From Cohnella phaseoli (GTDB taxonomy: Bacteria; Bacillota; Bacilli; Paenibacillales; Paenibacillaceae), in the NCBI RefSeq assembly GCF_003386235.1, contig NZ_QRDZ01000046.1:1-64000 (forward strand): a stretch of DNA of 64,000 nucleotides. Reading direction: 5' to 3'. Made by a program: the position numbers and the translations under genes. The first letter of the stretch is position 1, and every line of letters starts with the position of its first letter. Shown in pieces: positions 1 to 7,997 of this stretch. The notes under the pieces were generated by a model. That model did no database searches. It was not told where the DNA came from and saw only the letters and a program-made list of their open reading frames with translations.

Positions 1-100
1 CAGGGTTAGCACCCTTAACGCCGTCATTTTTCAATTAGGCACCTTTTTTTCAAGCGAGCTGTTCTAAAAGTGAGCTAGAACTTACTTTTGAGACAGCCTC
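1..100. mobile_element. probable terminal segment of an insertion sequence
   Basis: Read on the minus strand, this stretch starts with GAGGCTGTCTCAAAAGTAAG and runs leftward out of the window. Ends beginning GGCTGTCTCAAAAGT are common at insertion sequences (for example IS1182-like) in Bacillales. Two overlapping inverted repeats lie at about 61-90 (GTTCTA/TAGAAC and AAAAGT/ACTTTT), as expected for a structured end. No transposase codons are visible, so this is a guess from the terminal sequence only. Confidence 0.3.
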
Positions 101-120
101 ATCTTTTTTTGCATCGGGGT

Positions 121-477
121 CGACTCGGGCGTAAGGAATAAGGCCGCCCCGCGTACTTAACCGCCCGGAATCGACTCGGGCGTAAGGAATAAGGCCGCCT
201 CGCGTACTTATCCGCCCGGAATCGACTCGGGCGTAAGGAATAAGGCCGCCCCGCGTACTTAACCGCCCGAAATCGGCTCAGGCGAAAGGAATAAGGCCGC
301 CCCGCGTACTTAACCGCCCGGAATCGACTCGGGCGTAACGAATAAGGCCGCCCCGCGTACTTATCCGCCCGAAATCGACTCGGGCGTAAGGAATAAGGCC
401 GCCTCGCGTACTTATCCGCCCGGGGTCGACTCGGGCGTAACGAATAAGGCCGCCCCGCGTACTTATTCGCTCGGAAT
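121..477. repeat. seven tandem copies of a 51-bp hairpin repeat
   Basis: Units start at 121, 172, 223, 274, 325, 376 and 427, exactly 51 bp apart, and differ at only a few positions. Each holds an inverted repeat: CGGGCGTAAG on the left and CTTA(A/T)CCGCCCG on the right, around a conserved core with GGAATAAGGCCGCC. Each unit can therefore fold into its own hairpin. The array lies just 3' of hflX and could serve as its transcript end. Units have no intervening spacers, so this is not a CRISPR array. As 51 is a multiple of three, frames stay open across it, but I see no gene in it. Confidence 0.9.
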
Positions 478-486
478 CAGCAAAGA

Positions 487-1773
487 CTAAGCTTGTTCCA
501 CAGCGGCGAACAGGTCTTGATACTTGTCGTAATCGGCCTGCCGGCAGGTCATTTCCAGCCGGGTTCCGTTCTCCTCGTGGCTCATGGCGTGGATGACCGC
601 ATTCTCTTTGAAGTAGGAAACGAGTCTTCCCTGAGCGAACGGGATCAGCACCTCGCAGGTTTTGTCGTCCGTGAAAATCCGTTTGCCGATCAGGCTGACG
701 AGCTCGTCGATCCCGACGCCTTTCCACGCCGACAAGTAGATGCCGCCGTCGGCCTCTTCGGGATAGCTTTGTCCTTCCGCCAAGTCCGCTTTGTTATAGA
801 CATACAACGACGGAATGTCCCCGGCTCCGAGCTCGCGCAGCGTCTCGTTCGTCACTTCGATTCGCTTGGCCATCTCCGGATCGGAACAGTCGACGACGTG
901 CAGCAGCAGATCGGCTTCCGTTACTTCTTCGAGCGTGGAGCGGAACGCTTTGACCAGATGGTGGGGCAGCTGGCTGACAAAGCCGACCGTGTCGGCAAGC
1001 AGAAACGAGCGCCGATTCGGCAGCGCGATGCTGCGCACCGAAGTCTCCAGCGTGGCGAACAGCATATCCTTGGCCAGCACTTCCTTGTCCGAGCCGGGAT
1101 CGACCTTCCGAATGACCGCGTTCATCAAGCTGGATTTCCCCGCATTTGTGTAGCCGACTAGGCAAACGACGGGAATTTCGTTTTTGCGCCGCTGGTTTCG
1201 TTGGACTTGGCGCCTGGCCACCAGCTTCTCTAGGTCGTCCTGCAGCGCAGAGATGCGGTCCTCGATGCGTCTGCGGTCCAGCTCCAGTTTCGTTTCGCCC
1301 GCGCCCCGGTTTTTCAAGCCCGACCCGCCGCCTTGGCGGCCGAGCGATTCGCGCAGCCCGATCAGACGCGGCAGCATGTACTGCAGTCTGGCGACTTCGA
1401 CTTGAAGCTTGGCTTCCCGGGTCTGGGCCCTGCTGGCGAAAATATCGAGGATAAGCAGCGTCCTGTCGATGACTCGGCAGTCCAACTGCGCCTCGAGATT
1501 GCGAATTTGCGAGGGAGACAGCTCGTCGTTGAAGATAGCGATACCGGCCTGATTGGCCGTCATTGCTTCTTTTAATTCCTCAATCTTGCCGCTTCCCATA
1601 TAGGTTCCGGTGATGATCTTTTCCGCTTTTTGCGTTACCTCTCCGACAACCTCCAGCTCGCAGGCGTCGGCCAAGCTGCGCAATTCCTCCATCGAAGCGC
1701 GGAAGCCGGGCGCCTGGTTCAGTTGAACTCCGACCGCGATCGCTTTATCTCTCGTTTGTTCTATTCGTTCCAT
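487..1773 (-). CDS. hflX: ribosome-associated GTPase HflX
   Basis: A 428-residue protein of normal HflX length. The N-terminal HflX domain contains the GSGK(I/V)EEL segment near residue 60, followed by a basic coiled-coil linker with the GGSGLKNRGAGE motif. The G domain starts near residue 200 with Walker A GYTNAGKSSL, then DTVGF (G3) and NKAD (G4). HflX binds the 50S subunit, splits stalled or inactive ribosomes and contributes to stress and macrolide/lincosamide tolerance in several bacteria. The ATG is preceded by GGAGG, five bases upstream. The gene stands alone, and its long leader carries a peptide ORF and two terminator hairpins, which suggests attenuation. The identification is very secure; the regulation is inferred. 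Confidence 0.97.
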   Translation of the reverse strand: MERIEQTRDKAIAVGVQLNQAPGFRASMEELRSLADACELEVVGEVTQKAEKIITGTYMGSGKIEELKEAMTANQAGIAIFNDELSPSQIRNLEAQLDCRVIDRTLLILDIFASRAQTREAKLQVEVARLQYMLPRLIGLRESLGRQGGGSGLKNRGAGETKLELDRRRIEDRISALQDDLEKLVARRQVQRNQRRKNEIPVVCLVGYTNAGKSSLMNAVIRKVDPGSDKEVLAKDMLFATLETSVRSIALPNRRSFLLADTVGFVSQLPHHLVKAFRSTLEEVTEADLLLHVVDCSDPEMAKRIEVTNETLRELGAGDIPSLYVYNKADLAEGQSYPEEADGGIYLSAWKGVGIDELVSLIGKRIFTDDKTCEVLIPFAQGRLVSYFKENAVIHAMSHEENGTRLEMTCRQADYDKYQDLFAAVEQA

Positions 1774-1818
1774 ATATTAATTCCTCCATTTTCGTATCCC
1801 TTCGTAAAAAAACGCAAC

Positions 1819-1846
1819 AAAAAACACAGACATCTCTCTGCCTGTG
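1819..1846 (-). terminator. leader terminator T2 of hflX
   Basis: Read on the minus strand, CACAGGCA pairs with TGTCTGTG (one G-U pair) around a six-base loop and is followed directly by six U. The U run ends 45 bases before the hflX start codon. No minus-strand gene lies upstream other than the short leader ORF, so its position suggests control of read-through into hflX. Confidence 0.65.
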
Positions 1847-1918
1847 CGGTCGTATGACGATAGAGGTTCCGAATGGACCATACCTATACCAACGGCGCAA
1901 TACAAACGAACATGCCCG

Positions 1919-1948
1919 AAAAACAGATGGCGATCACCGTTCGCCATC
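1919..1948 (-). terminator. leader terminator T1 of hflX
   Basis: On the minus strand GATGGCG pairs perfectly with CGCCATC around a nine-base loop, followed by TG and five U. It is the first of two intrinsic-terminator-like hairpins between the leader ORF and hflX. The segment CGGATGA at its 5' side is complementary to TCATCCG inside the leader ORF, a possible alternative pairing. Confidence 0.6.
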
Positions 1949-2055
1949 CATCATCCGTTCCGCACATATCCGTTCCGTTCGCCGTTATAAAAGGGTTATA
2001 GGACAGACTTATCCAGAGTCCTCTGCACGCAGGCAGAGCCTTAAGCGCTATTCAA

Positions 2056-2094
2056 TTAGCCGCGCAAGGATCTAACTCGGATGAAGTCTACCAC
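2056..2094 (-). CDS. hflX leader peptide ORF (12 codons)
   Basis: A GTG codon at 2094 follows a strong Shine-Dalgarno site (GGAGGGG, 2107-2101) at a spacing of six bases. It opens a 12-codon frame translating as (M)VDFIRVRSLRG and ending in TAA at 2058-2056. An in-frame ATG at 2109 would give 17 codons but has no good ribosome site. The peptide contains Arg-Val-Arg, the '+X+' type of motif at which macrolide-bound ribosomes are known to stall in Erm leader peptides. It sits between a sigma-A-like promoter and two terminator hairpins upstream of hflX. Translation and stalling are inferred. Confidence 0.6.
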   Translation of the reverse strand: MVDFIRVRSLRG

Positions 2095-2127
2095 ACGTAA
2101 CCCCTCCATTTCCTGTAAGTATGAGTT

Positions 2128-2156
2128 AGTGTAGCACAGTAGGGCTTCCAGGTAAA
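2128..2156 (-). promoter_or_regulatory. sigma-A-like promoter of the hflX leader
   Basis: On the minus strand, TTTACC and TACACT are separated by 17 bases. A start a few bases downstream would give a leader of about 345 nt that contains the peptide ORF and both terminators. Confidence 0.6.
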
Positions 2157-2185
2157 GCGGTAAGGCAAGATTTCGCTAAGGCAAG

Positions 2186-2214
2186 TTGACACGTCATGAG
2201 GTCGCGCCTATGCT
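2186..2214 (+). promoter_or_regulatory. promoter of the first sensor-kinase operon
   Basis: A perfect TTGACA (2186-2191) is followed after 17 bases by TATGCT (2209-2214). A small palindrome, ATGCT-TATG-AGCAT, overlaps the -10 region. It lies about 70 bp upstream of the kinase start. Confidence 0.6.
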
Positions 2215-2285
2215 TATGAGCATAATATAGGCCTGTCTATATATCCTAATTCTGCCCGCGCTTCGGACATTCTGGGGTGAACGCC

Positions 2286-3992
2286 ATGCGCATCAATTTC
2301 AAATACAAGCTTTTTATATCCTTGATCGCGATCCTTCTTCTGGCGTCGGTCACAATCTCCGCGATCTGGTATGCGCATTCCCGGAACCTGATCACGGACA
2401 CGATTCTGCAGTCGACCGAGCTTCTCCTGAACGAACGGAACCGGGAGATCGGCAAGACGATCGCGGGGATCGATTACCAAAGTCGGCTGTTGTCTGTCAA
2501 CAACGCGAACGTGGACAGGGGACTCGGCAATAAGTGGAAAGACCCCTTCTTGAATTCGCAAGCGAACAAGAAGCTGAACAGCTATATCGACAGCGTGTAT
2601 TCCGGAAGCTTGTCTATCCAAGCGATTGAGTTGGGCAACGACCGCGGGGATTTTTACGGCAGGGGCATCCGCAGAGGGTACCCTTATCTGAGGGAGGAAG
2701 GAATCGACCGTTTGCTGGCGCAAAGTCCCGACGAACTTCTCGTTCTGCCCTATTACGACAAAGGACAAAACGTCAAAGAAATCATGTTCTATCGCGCGCT
2801 TTCCTATTACGGGAAAAATATCGGTTATTCCATGATCAGCATTTCTTCCGGAGCGCTTCAGGAAACGTACGAGGGCATTTTTCTCAAAAACGCCATCGTT
2901 ACCGTTAGAAACGCTCAAGGCCAAGCCCTGTACACTTCCGGTTACTCCGAGGAATCGCCTAACGAAACGATCGCGAAATTATTCGAGAAATCGGAGGCCG
3001 GGGGCAAGCATTTGGTGAAGGATGAGCAGGGCAAGGAGTGGCTGGCCATTCGCCAGAACGTCGCTTCCGGCTACCTGACGGTTCAGGTGGCGGTGCCGAT
3101 GGAAGATATTCTGGCTAACATCAAGAGCAAGTTCGCCGATATTTTGTACATTACATGTTTGCTGTTCGGATTGCTGCTCGTGATCGTTTTTTTCGTATCG
3201 AACTATATCGGACGTAACGTCGCCAAAGTCAGCAATGCGATGCAGAGGTTCAGCGCAGGGGACCTGGAACGGACGCTTGTCATTCGCAGCAACGATGAAT
3301 TCAGCGCGGTCGCGGAATCCTTCAACGAAATGACACGCAGCATCCGACAGCTTCTGGAAGACGTCAAGGCGAAGGAAAAAGAAAAGCTGGACCTTGAAAT
3401 TCGGGCCCTTCAAGGACAGATCAATTTGCATTTTCTGTTCAACACACTAAATACGATCAAAAACCTTGCGTATATTCAACGAGTCACGAATATCGACCGG
3501 TTGGTCGGAGCGTTGATGGAATTGCTGAATATCAGCATGGCGAAGGGGACGAGCGAGACGACGCTAGAGACGGAGATCGCCTATGTTGAGCATTACTTGG
3601 AAATTTACCGCTACAAGTCGGTCAAAGAAATCGAATGCGTGGTCGACGTCGACGAGGAAGCGAAGGATGCCGAGATTCCGAAATTTATGCTTCAGCCGAT
3701 CGTCGAGAACGCGATTATTCACGGCATCGAAGCCAGCGACGAAGACAAAAACGGACTCATCTATATTAAAGCGTTCAGAAACGGGCAGGATATCGAGATT
3801 ACGATCTACGACAACGGCCAAGGCTTCGATCCGCAGGAAGGGATCGGGTTCAGCGGCATTGGGATTTCCAACACGGATCGGCGCATCAAAGCCCGTTTCG
3901 GCGAAGCATACGGAATCCGGATCGAGAGCATTCCCCACGAGTCTACGACCGTACACATCCGTATCCCGTACCGGAGGGAGGACACACCATGA
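2286..3992 (+). CDS. YesM-type sensor histidine kinase
   Basis: A 568-residue membrane kinase. An N-terminal membrane segment (about residues 7-28) is followed by an extracytoplasmic sensor domain of about 250 residues, a second membrane segment (about 290-310), a HAMP region, the His_kinase domain and a C-terminal HATPase domain (PIVENAIIHGI N box; YDNGQGF G1 box). The phospho-acceptor motif reads INLHFLFNTLN, where YesM relatives usually have Pro before His. I chose the ATG at 2286 because GGGGTG lies six bases upstream; the in-frame GTG at 2277 overlaps that site. The stop overlaps the next start (ATGA), so kinase and regulator are translationally coupled. It probably senses the substrate of the adjacent ABC importer. 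Confidence 0.93.
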   Translation: MRINFKYKLFISLIAILLLASVTISAIWYAHSRNLITDTILQSTELLLNERNREIGKTIAGIDYQSRLLSVNNANVDRGLGNKWKDPFLNSQANKKLNSYIDSVYSGSLSIQAIELGNDRGDFYGRGIRRGYPYLREEGIDRLLAQSPDELLVLPYYDKGQNVKEIMFYRALSYYGKNIGYSMISISSGALQETYEGIFLKNAIVTVRNAQGQALYTSGYSEESPNETIAKLFEKSEAGGKHLVKDEQGKEWLAIRQNVASGYLTVQVAVPMEDILANIKSKFADILYITCLLFGLLLVIVFFVSNYIGRNVAKVSNAMQRFSAGDLERTLVIRSNDEFSAVAESFNEMTRSIRQLLEDVKAKEKEKLDLEIRALQGQINLHFLFNTLNTIKNLAYIQRVTNIDRLVGALMELLNISMAKGTSETTLETEIAYVEHYLEIYRYKSVKEIECVVDVDEEAKDAEIPKFMLQPIVENAIIHGIEASDEDKNGLIYIKAFRNGQDIEITIYDNGQGFDPQEGIGFSGIGISNTDRRIKARFGEAYGIRIESIPHESTTVHIRIPYRREDTP

Positions 3993-5632
3993 TCCGCATC
4001 GTACTCGTCGACGACGACGTGCTCGCGCTGACGAGACTCAAGCAGCTGATCCGGCTCGAAGACGTTCAGGTGGCCGGGGAATTTACGCAGGCGGAACAGG
4101 CGCTGGAGTTTCTGAAGCGAGAAAAGGCGGACATTCTCATTACGGATATGAGAATGCCGAAGGTGGACGGGATCGAGCTTATACGAAGAATCAAGGAAGC
4201 CGAGCCGGATGTTCAATTGATCGCCGTCAGCAGCTACGAGGACTTTCATTACGTCAAGATGAGCTTTAAAGAGGGCAGCATCGACTATATCTTAAAGCAT
4301 GCGTTGAACGAGGAGAGCTTGACGAAAGCGCTGATGGAAGCCATAGCCCGGGTTCATGCAATCAGAGAGAATAAGGACCGGACGTCGCCTTCTCCGGATG
4401 AAGGGCTTGCTGCGGAAAGCCGGCAAGCACTGAAGAATCAATTGCTAACGCTTCTGCTCAAGGGTGAGATTCAGGCGGACGAGGCTCGGGAGAGGATGGA
4501 CAAACACGGCATTCACCTTCGACTGGGGAGCGCGATCGTTGTCGCCTGCGAGATCGACGGTTACCGCAAGACGGTCGAAGGCTTCGAGGACAAGGATAAG
4601 TCCATTTTCTTGAGCTCGGTTCATGATCTCATGGAACGCGTGCTTGCCAAAGTGCCCGAGAAAGAAATTGTGCGAGCGGAGGAAGGGCGATATGCGCTGA
4701 TTCTTTCTTACCCGCACGTGAAGAGCCATTTATTCATCTACAGCGCTACGTACGAATACTGCGGACGGCTGATCTCTACGCTCGGCAAAATGCTAAATAT
4801 CAAGCTTTCGGTCGGCATTGGCGGATTATGCTCGGATATCGCGGACATTCCCGCATCGTACCGTAAGTGTCTGGACATGTTGGACAACAAGCTGTTCGAA
4901 GGAACTGGCAAAGTATTCGACGCTCAACGGACCCTCTCCAAGCCGGTGGGAGCCGGGAACGGCTCTTCGGCGCGGATTCCGATTAATCAGGACGAGATTT
5001 ACGGGGAATTGACCGAAGGAAGCACGGGCTATCGGGATACGATCGAGGGGTTGTTCCAACGCTTCTCCGAGGGGAAGATTCCGCTTCAGATCATTCAATT
5101 GCATCTGGTCGATCTCCTGAACGCGGGTTTCAAGGCGATCAAAAGCCGGGAGCTTCTTAAGCTGCAGGAGGAATATAGCTTTAACTTGCTGTACCAGGAA
5201 GTTCATGCGGCGGAGACGATCGAAGAGATGAAGCGGATTATTCTCGATTTCTACGAAGCGATTGCCAACGCCGCGCTGGAACATAAGCGGATGCAGGAAC
5301 GGAATTACAATAAGCATACGATTCGGGCGATCGAAATCATCGAAAGGGATTACGCGAAGGCGATTTCCCTGCAGGACGTTGCCGACGAGCTTGGCGTTCA
5401 TCACACATATTTGAGCAAAGTGTTTAAGGCCGATACGTCGCACAACTTTACGGAATTTCTAAGCGGATACCGAATCGACAAAGCCAAACGGTTGATCGAG
5501 ACGGGCAAATACAGGCTCAAAGAAATCTACGGCCGCGTCGGATTTAACCAGTACAATTACTTCTTTAAGGTATTCCGGCAAGTCACGGGGCTGACGCCGA
5601 CCGAATATGAGCGGCAAACCACAAAAAAATAG
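3989..5632 (+). CDS. YesN-type response regulator with AraC DNA-binding domain
   Basis: A 547-residue protein. The receiver domain spans residues 1-120, with acidic residues VDDD and the phospho-acceptor Asp in ILITDMRMPKVDG. A long linker domain follows, and a C-terminal AraC/XylS double helix-turn-helix starts around residue 440 (SLQDVADELGVHHTYLSKVFK and GFNQYNYFFKVFR). It is the partner of the kinase it overlaps by four bases. Regulators of this type activate neighbouring sugar-transport genes, so the binding-protein gene just downstream is the likely target. Confidence 0.93.
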   Translation: MIRIVLVDDDVLALTRLKQLIRLEDVQVAGEFTQAEQALEFLKREKADILITDMRMPKVDGIELIRRIKEAEPDVQLIAVSSYEDFHYVKMSFKEGSIDYILKHALNEESLTKALMEAIARVHAIRENKDRTSPSPDEGLAAESRQALKNQLLTLLLKGEIQADEARERMDKHGIHLRLGSAIVVACEIDGYRKTVEGFEDKDKSIFLSSVHDLMERVLAKVPEKEIVRAEEGRYALILSYPHVKSHLFIYSATYEYCGRLISTLGKMLNIKLSVGIGGLCSDIADIPASYRKCLDMLDNKLFEGTGKVFDAQRTLSKPVGAGNGSSARIPINQDEIYGELTEGSTGYRDTIEGLFQRFSEGKIPLQIIQLHLVDLLNAGFKAIKSRELLKLQEEYSFNLLYQEVHAAETIEEMKRIILDFYEAIANAALEHKRMQERNYNKHTIRAIEIIERDYAKAISLQDVADELGVHHTYLSKVFKADTSHNFTEFLSGYRIDKAKRLIETGKYRLKEIYGRVGFNQYNYFFKVFRQVTGLTPTEYERQTTKK

Positions 5633-5642
5633 AGTAGAAACC

Positions 5643-5679
5643 AAAAACGTGTAGCCTTTTAGGGGCTCGCGTTTTTTTA
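5643..5679 (+). terminator. intrinsic terminator after the kinase/regulator pair
   Basis: AAACGTGTAGCC pairs imperfectly with GGGCTCGCGTTT around a TTTTAG loop, followed by a run of T. It separates the regulatory operon from the solute-binding-protein gene. That gene would therefore need its own promoter; TATAAT at about 5677-5682 is a candidate -10. Confidence 0.75.
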
Positions 5680-5738
5680 TAATGGGGAAGCAACGCAAGG
5701 GAACACTACTATCGCGAGATTAGAGGGGGAAATGCACA

Positions 5739-7019
5739 ATGAACAATCGAGTTTATAAAATCGCATCGCTATCTCTGGCATCGGCACTGCTGATGGGAGC
5801 TTTGGCAGCATGCGGCAACGGCGGGGATAACGCCGCTCCGTCGGCTTCCGGAACGGCTTCGCCGGGCGGGAACGCATCGGGCGAGAAGATCAAGATCCGC
5901 TATGCTACGGGAGATTCGGGTCCCGCCGTTGCGGTTCAGGAGGATATCGTCAGAAGCTTCAACGAGTCGCAGGACAAAATCGAAGTCAAGCTGGAAACCT
6001 ACGGTACGGCCTTCGACCAGAAGCTGACGGCCGCGCTTGGAGCGAAGAACGCGCCGGACGTCGTAAAAATGTGGAACTTCCCGGCTTACTATCAGAGCCT
6101 AGTTCCGCTTGACGACAAGATTAACGCACTCGAAGACAAGAAGGATTTTTACGAGACGTTGTTCAACTACGCCAACATGGACGGCAAGATTTACGGCATG
6201 CCGATCGGCTTTTCGACCCGAGCCCTCCACTATAACAAAGCGTTGACCGATGCGGCGGGCGTAACGGTCGGAGAAGACTGGACGATGGAGGATTTGAGGG
6301 AGGCTGCCAAGGCGACGACGAAGGACGACGTGATGGGCTTGTACTTCTATTACAATCCGGATCCTTATGCGTTCGAATCGATCTTGTGGTCCAACGGCGG
6401 AGAGTGGATCGACGACAACGGCGCTCCCGTCGTTAACAGCGAAGCAAACAAGGAAGCGTTCCAATTTATGCACGATTTGATCTACAAAGATAAAGCCGCC
6501 TACGCTGCCAATCTTTCGGACGATTTCGGACAAGCGATGGGCTCGGGCAAATATGCTTTCGGCGAGATGGGCAAATGGTTCATTCCTTCCATTAGGGATG
6601 CCGGCGTCGATCTGGGCATCGCTCCGATGCCAGGCTTCAAGGACGGCACGAGCATGAGCGTCGTTCACGCCTCCTTCCTGTCCGTCACGAACAGCAGCAA
6701 GAACGCCGAAGCGGCATGGGAATTCATTAAGTACTATACGTCCTACGATTCCGTCAAACAGCTGGGTCAGATTGAAATGCCGGTTCGCGAAGCGGTAGCG
6801 AAGGACCTCGGCTACTTGGAAGACGCCCAGATCAAACCGTTCTACACCATGTTGGAGCGTTCCGTCTCGAAGAGGCCGTCGCTGGTCAAAACCGCGAAAT
6901 GGCCCGAGGTCAGCGCGGAGCTGGCAGCGGCTCTAGAAGCGGTGTTCGCCCAGGACAAAGCCGATATCGGGGCGATCTTGGACGAAACGCAAAGCAAAGT
7001 CGAAGGCATCATGAAATAA
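5739..7019 (+). CDS. sugar ABC transporter substrate-binding lipoprotein
   Basis: A 426-residue lipoprotein with a signal peptide ending in the lipobox LAAC (Cys near residue 27) and a low-complexity Ala/Ser/Gly linker. The rest is a family-1 extracellular solute-binding fold (MalE/UgpB-like), with the typical GKIYGMPIGFSTRALHYNK stretch. It captures a sugar or oligosaccharide outside the membrane and delivers it to the two permeases encoded next. A strong GAGGGGG site precedes the ATG. A stem-loop (7044-7080) separates it from the permease genes, which may raise its expression relative to them. Confidence 0.93.
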   Translation: MNNRVYKIASLSLASALLMGALAACGNGGDNAAPSASGTASPGGNASGEKIKIRYATGDSGPAVAVQEDIVRSFNESQDKIEVKLETYGTAFDQKLTAALGAKNAPDVVKMWNFPAYYQSLVPLDDKINALEDKKDFYETLFNYANMDGKIYGMPIGFSTRALHYNKALTDAAGVTVGEDWTMEDLREAAKATTKDDVMGLYFYYNPDPYAFESILWSNGGEWIDDNGAPVVNSEANKEAFQFMHDLIYKDKAAYAANLSDDFGQAMGSGKYAFGEMGKWFIPSIRDAGVDLGIAPMPGFKDGTSMSVVHASFLSVTNSSKNAEAAWEFIKYYTSYDSVKQLGQIEMPVREAVAKDLGYLEDAQIKPFYTMLERSVSKRPSLVKTAKWPEVSAELAAALEAVFAQDKADIGAILDETQSKVEGIMK

Positions 7020-7043
7020 CAATACCGCCTGTATGAGTGTGAA

Positions 7044-7080
7044 AGATGGCTGCCCGGCGTTCCCGCAAGGGCGGCCATCT
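7044..7080 (+). other. intercistronic stem-loop
   Basis: AGATGGC (7044-7050) pairs perfectly with GCCATCT (7074-7080), and an inner CCC can pair with GGG. No T run follows, so it is more likely an mRNA-stabilising or partial-termination element than a full terminator. Such hairpins often follow binding-protein genes in ABC operons. Confidence 0.55.
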
Positions 7081-7112
7081 CTCGTTATCGAGGCCAGAAC
7101 GGAGGTATCGCG

Positions 7113-7985
7113 ATGCAACTCAAGGGCAGACGCAAGATCGTTCCCTATCTATTCATCTCCCCTTTTCTCGTCGGACTGTTCGTGTTCACGCTTTTTCCGC
7201 TGCTCTTCTCTTTATTCATGAGCGTCCACGATTGGAACATCATGGGGGGGAAAACGTTCGTCGGATTCGGCAACTTTTCGAAGCTGTTCCAAGACGATAA
7301 CTTCGCCCATTCGTTAAACGTGACCTTCAAATATTCGGCCCTTCTCGTTCCGCTTAACGTCGGAATCGCGTTGGTGCTGGCGCTCCTTCTGAGCGCGATC
7401 CGCCGGGGAGCGGGTTTCTTCAAGACCGTGTTTTACTTGCCGAGCATCATCTCGGGAGTCGCGCTCGCGCTGATCTGGACCTGGATCTTGAAGGACAAGG
7501 GCATTCTTAATCATCTGCTGACCGCGGTCGGACTGGATGCCGTGCCGTGGCTCAGAAGCCCGGGAGCAGCGCTGTGGGCGGTCGTGCTGACGACCATCTG
7601 GGCGCAGGGAGCTATGATGATGGTTTTTCTGAGCGGAATCAAAGCGATCCCGTCCCAAGTGAACGAAGCCGCAATGATCGATGGGGCAACAGGCTTCACC
7701 AGGTTCAGGACGATTACGATGCCGCTGCTCAGTCCGACGATCGTCTATAACCTGATTATGGCGATTATCGCTTCTTTCCAGCAATTGACCGTGGTAATGA
7801 ACCTGACGAATGGCGGGCCGCTCAAGTCGACTTATTTGTACGCGCTGTTCGTGTACGAGAATGCGTTCAAGAAATTCCAGCTCGGCTACGCGGCCGCCAG
7901 CGCCTGGGTCATGTTCCTGATTATTCTCGCTCTTACCGGCGGAGTGCTCTATCTCTCCAAGAAATGGACTTATTACGAAGTATAG
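7113..7985 (+). CDS. sugar ABC transporter permease, MalF/UgpA type
   Basis: A 290-residue membrane protein with six predicted transmembrane segments. The conserved permease EAA loop is near residue 190 (NEAAMIDGATGFTRFRTITMPLL), where the ATPase docks. It pairs with the permease encoded 12 bp downstream. The locus has no ATPase gene, so a shared MsmX-type ATPase encoded elsewhere probably energises it. Confidence 0.95.
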   Translation: MQLKGRRKIVPYLFISPFLVGLFVFTLFPLLFSLFMSVHDWNIMGGKTFVGFGNFSKLFQDDNFAHSLNVTFKYSALLVPLNVGIALVLALLLSAIRRGAGFFKTVFYLPSIISGVALALIWTWILKDKGILNHLLTAVGLDAVPWLRSPGAALWAVVLTTIWAQGAMMMVFLSGIKAIPSQVNEAAMIDGATGFTRFRTITMPLLSPTIVYNLIMAIIASFQQLTVVMNLTNGGPLKSTYLYALFVYENAFKKFQLGYAAASAWVMFLIILALTGGVLYLSKKWTYYEV

Positions 7986-7997
7986 GAGGTGATCCAG

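Noticed and set aside
121..477. Possible CRISPR array
   Set aside because: Units are contiguous 51-bp copies without unique spacers, and no cas genes are present.
278..727. Minus-strand open frame with 17-residue repeats (RISTRGGLIRYARVD)
   Set aside because: It is produced by the 51-bp array staying in frame and by an alternate frame of hflX. It has no ribosome site and shares its span with a certain gene.
1774..1985. Further short ATG frames in the hflX leader (for example 34 codons reaching the hflX ribosome site)
   Set aside because: They lack ribosome-binding sites; only the GTG frame at 2094 has a convincing one.
7989..7997. GTG at 7989 as start of the MalG-type permease
   Set aside because: The GTG lies inside the perfect ribosome-binding site AGGAGGTGA of the ATG at 7998.
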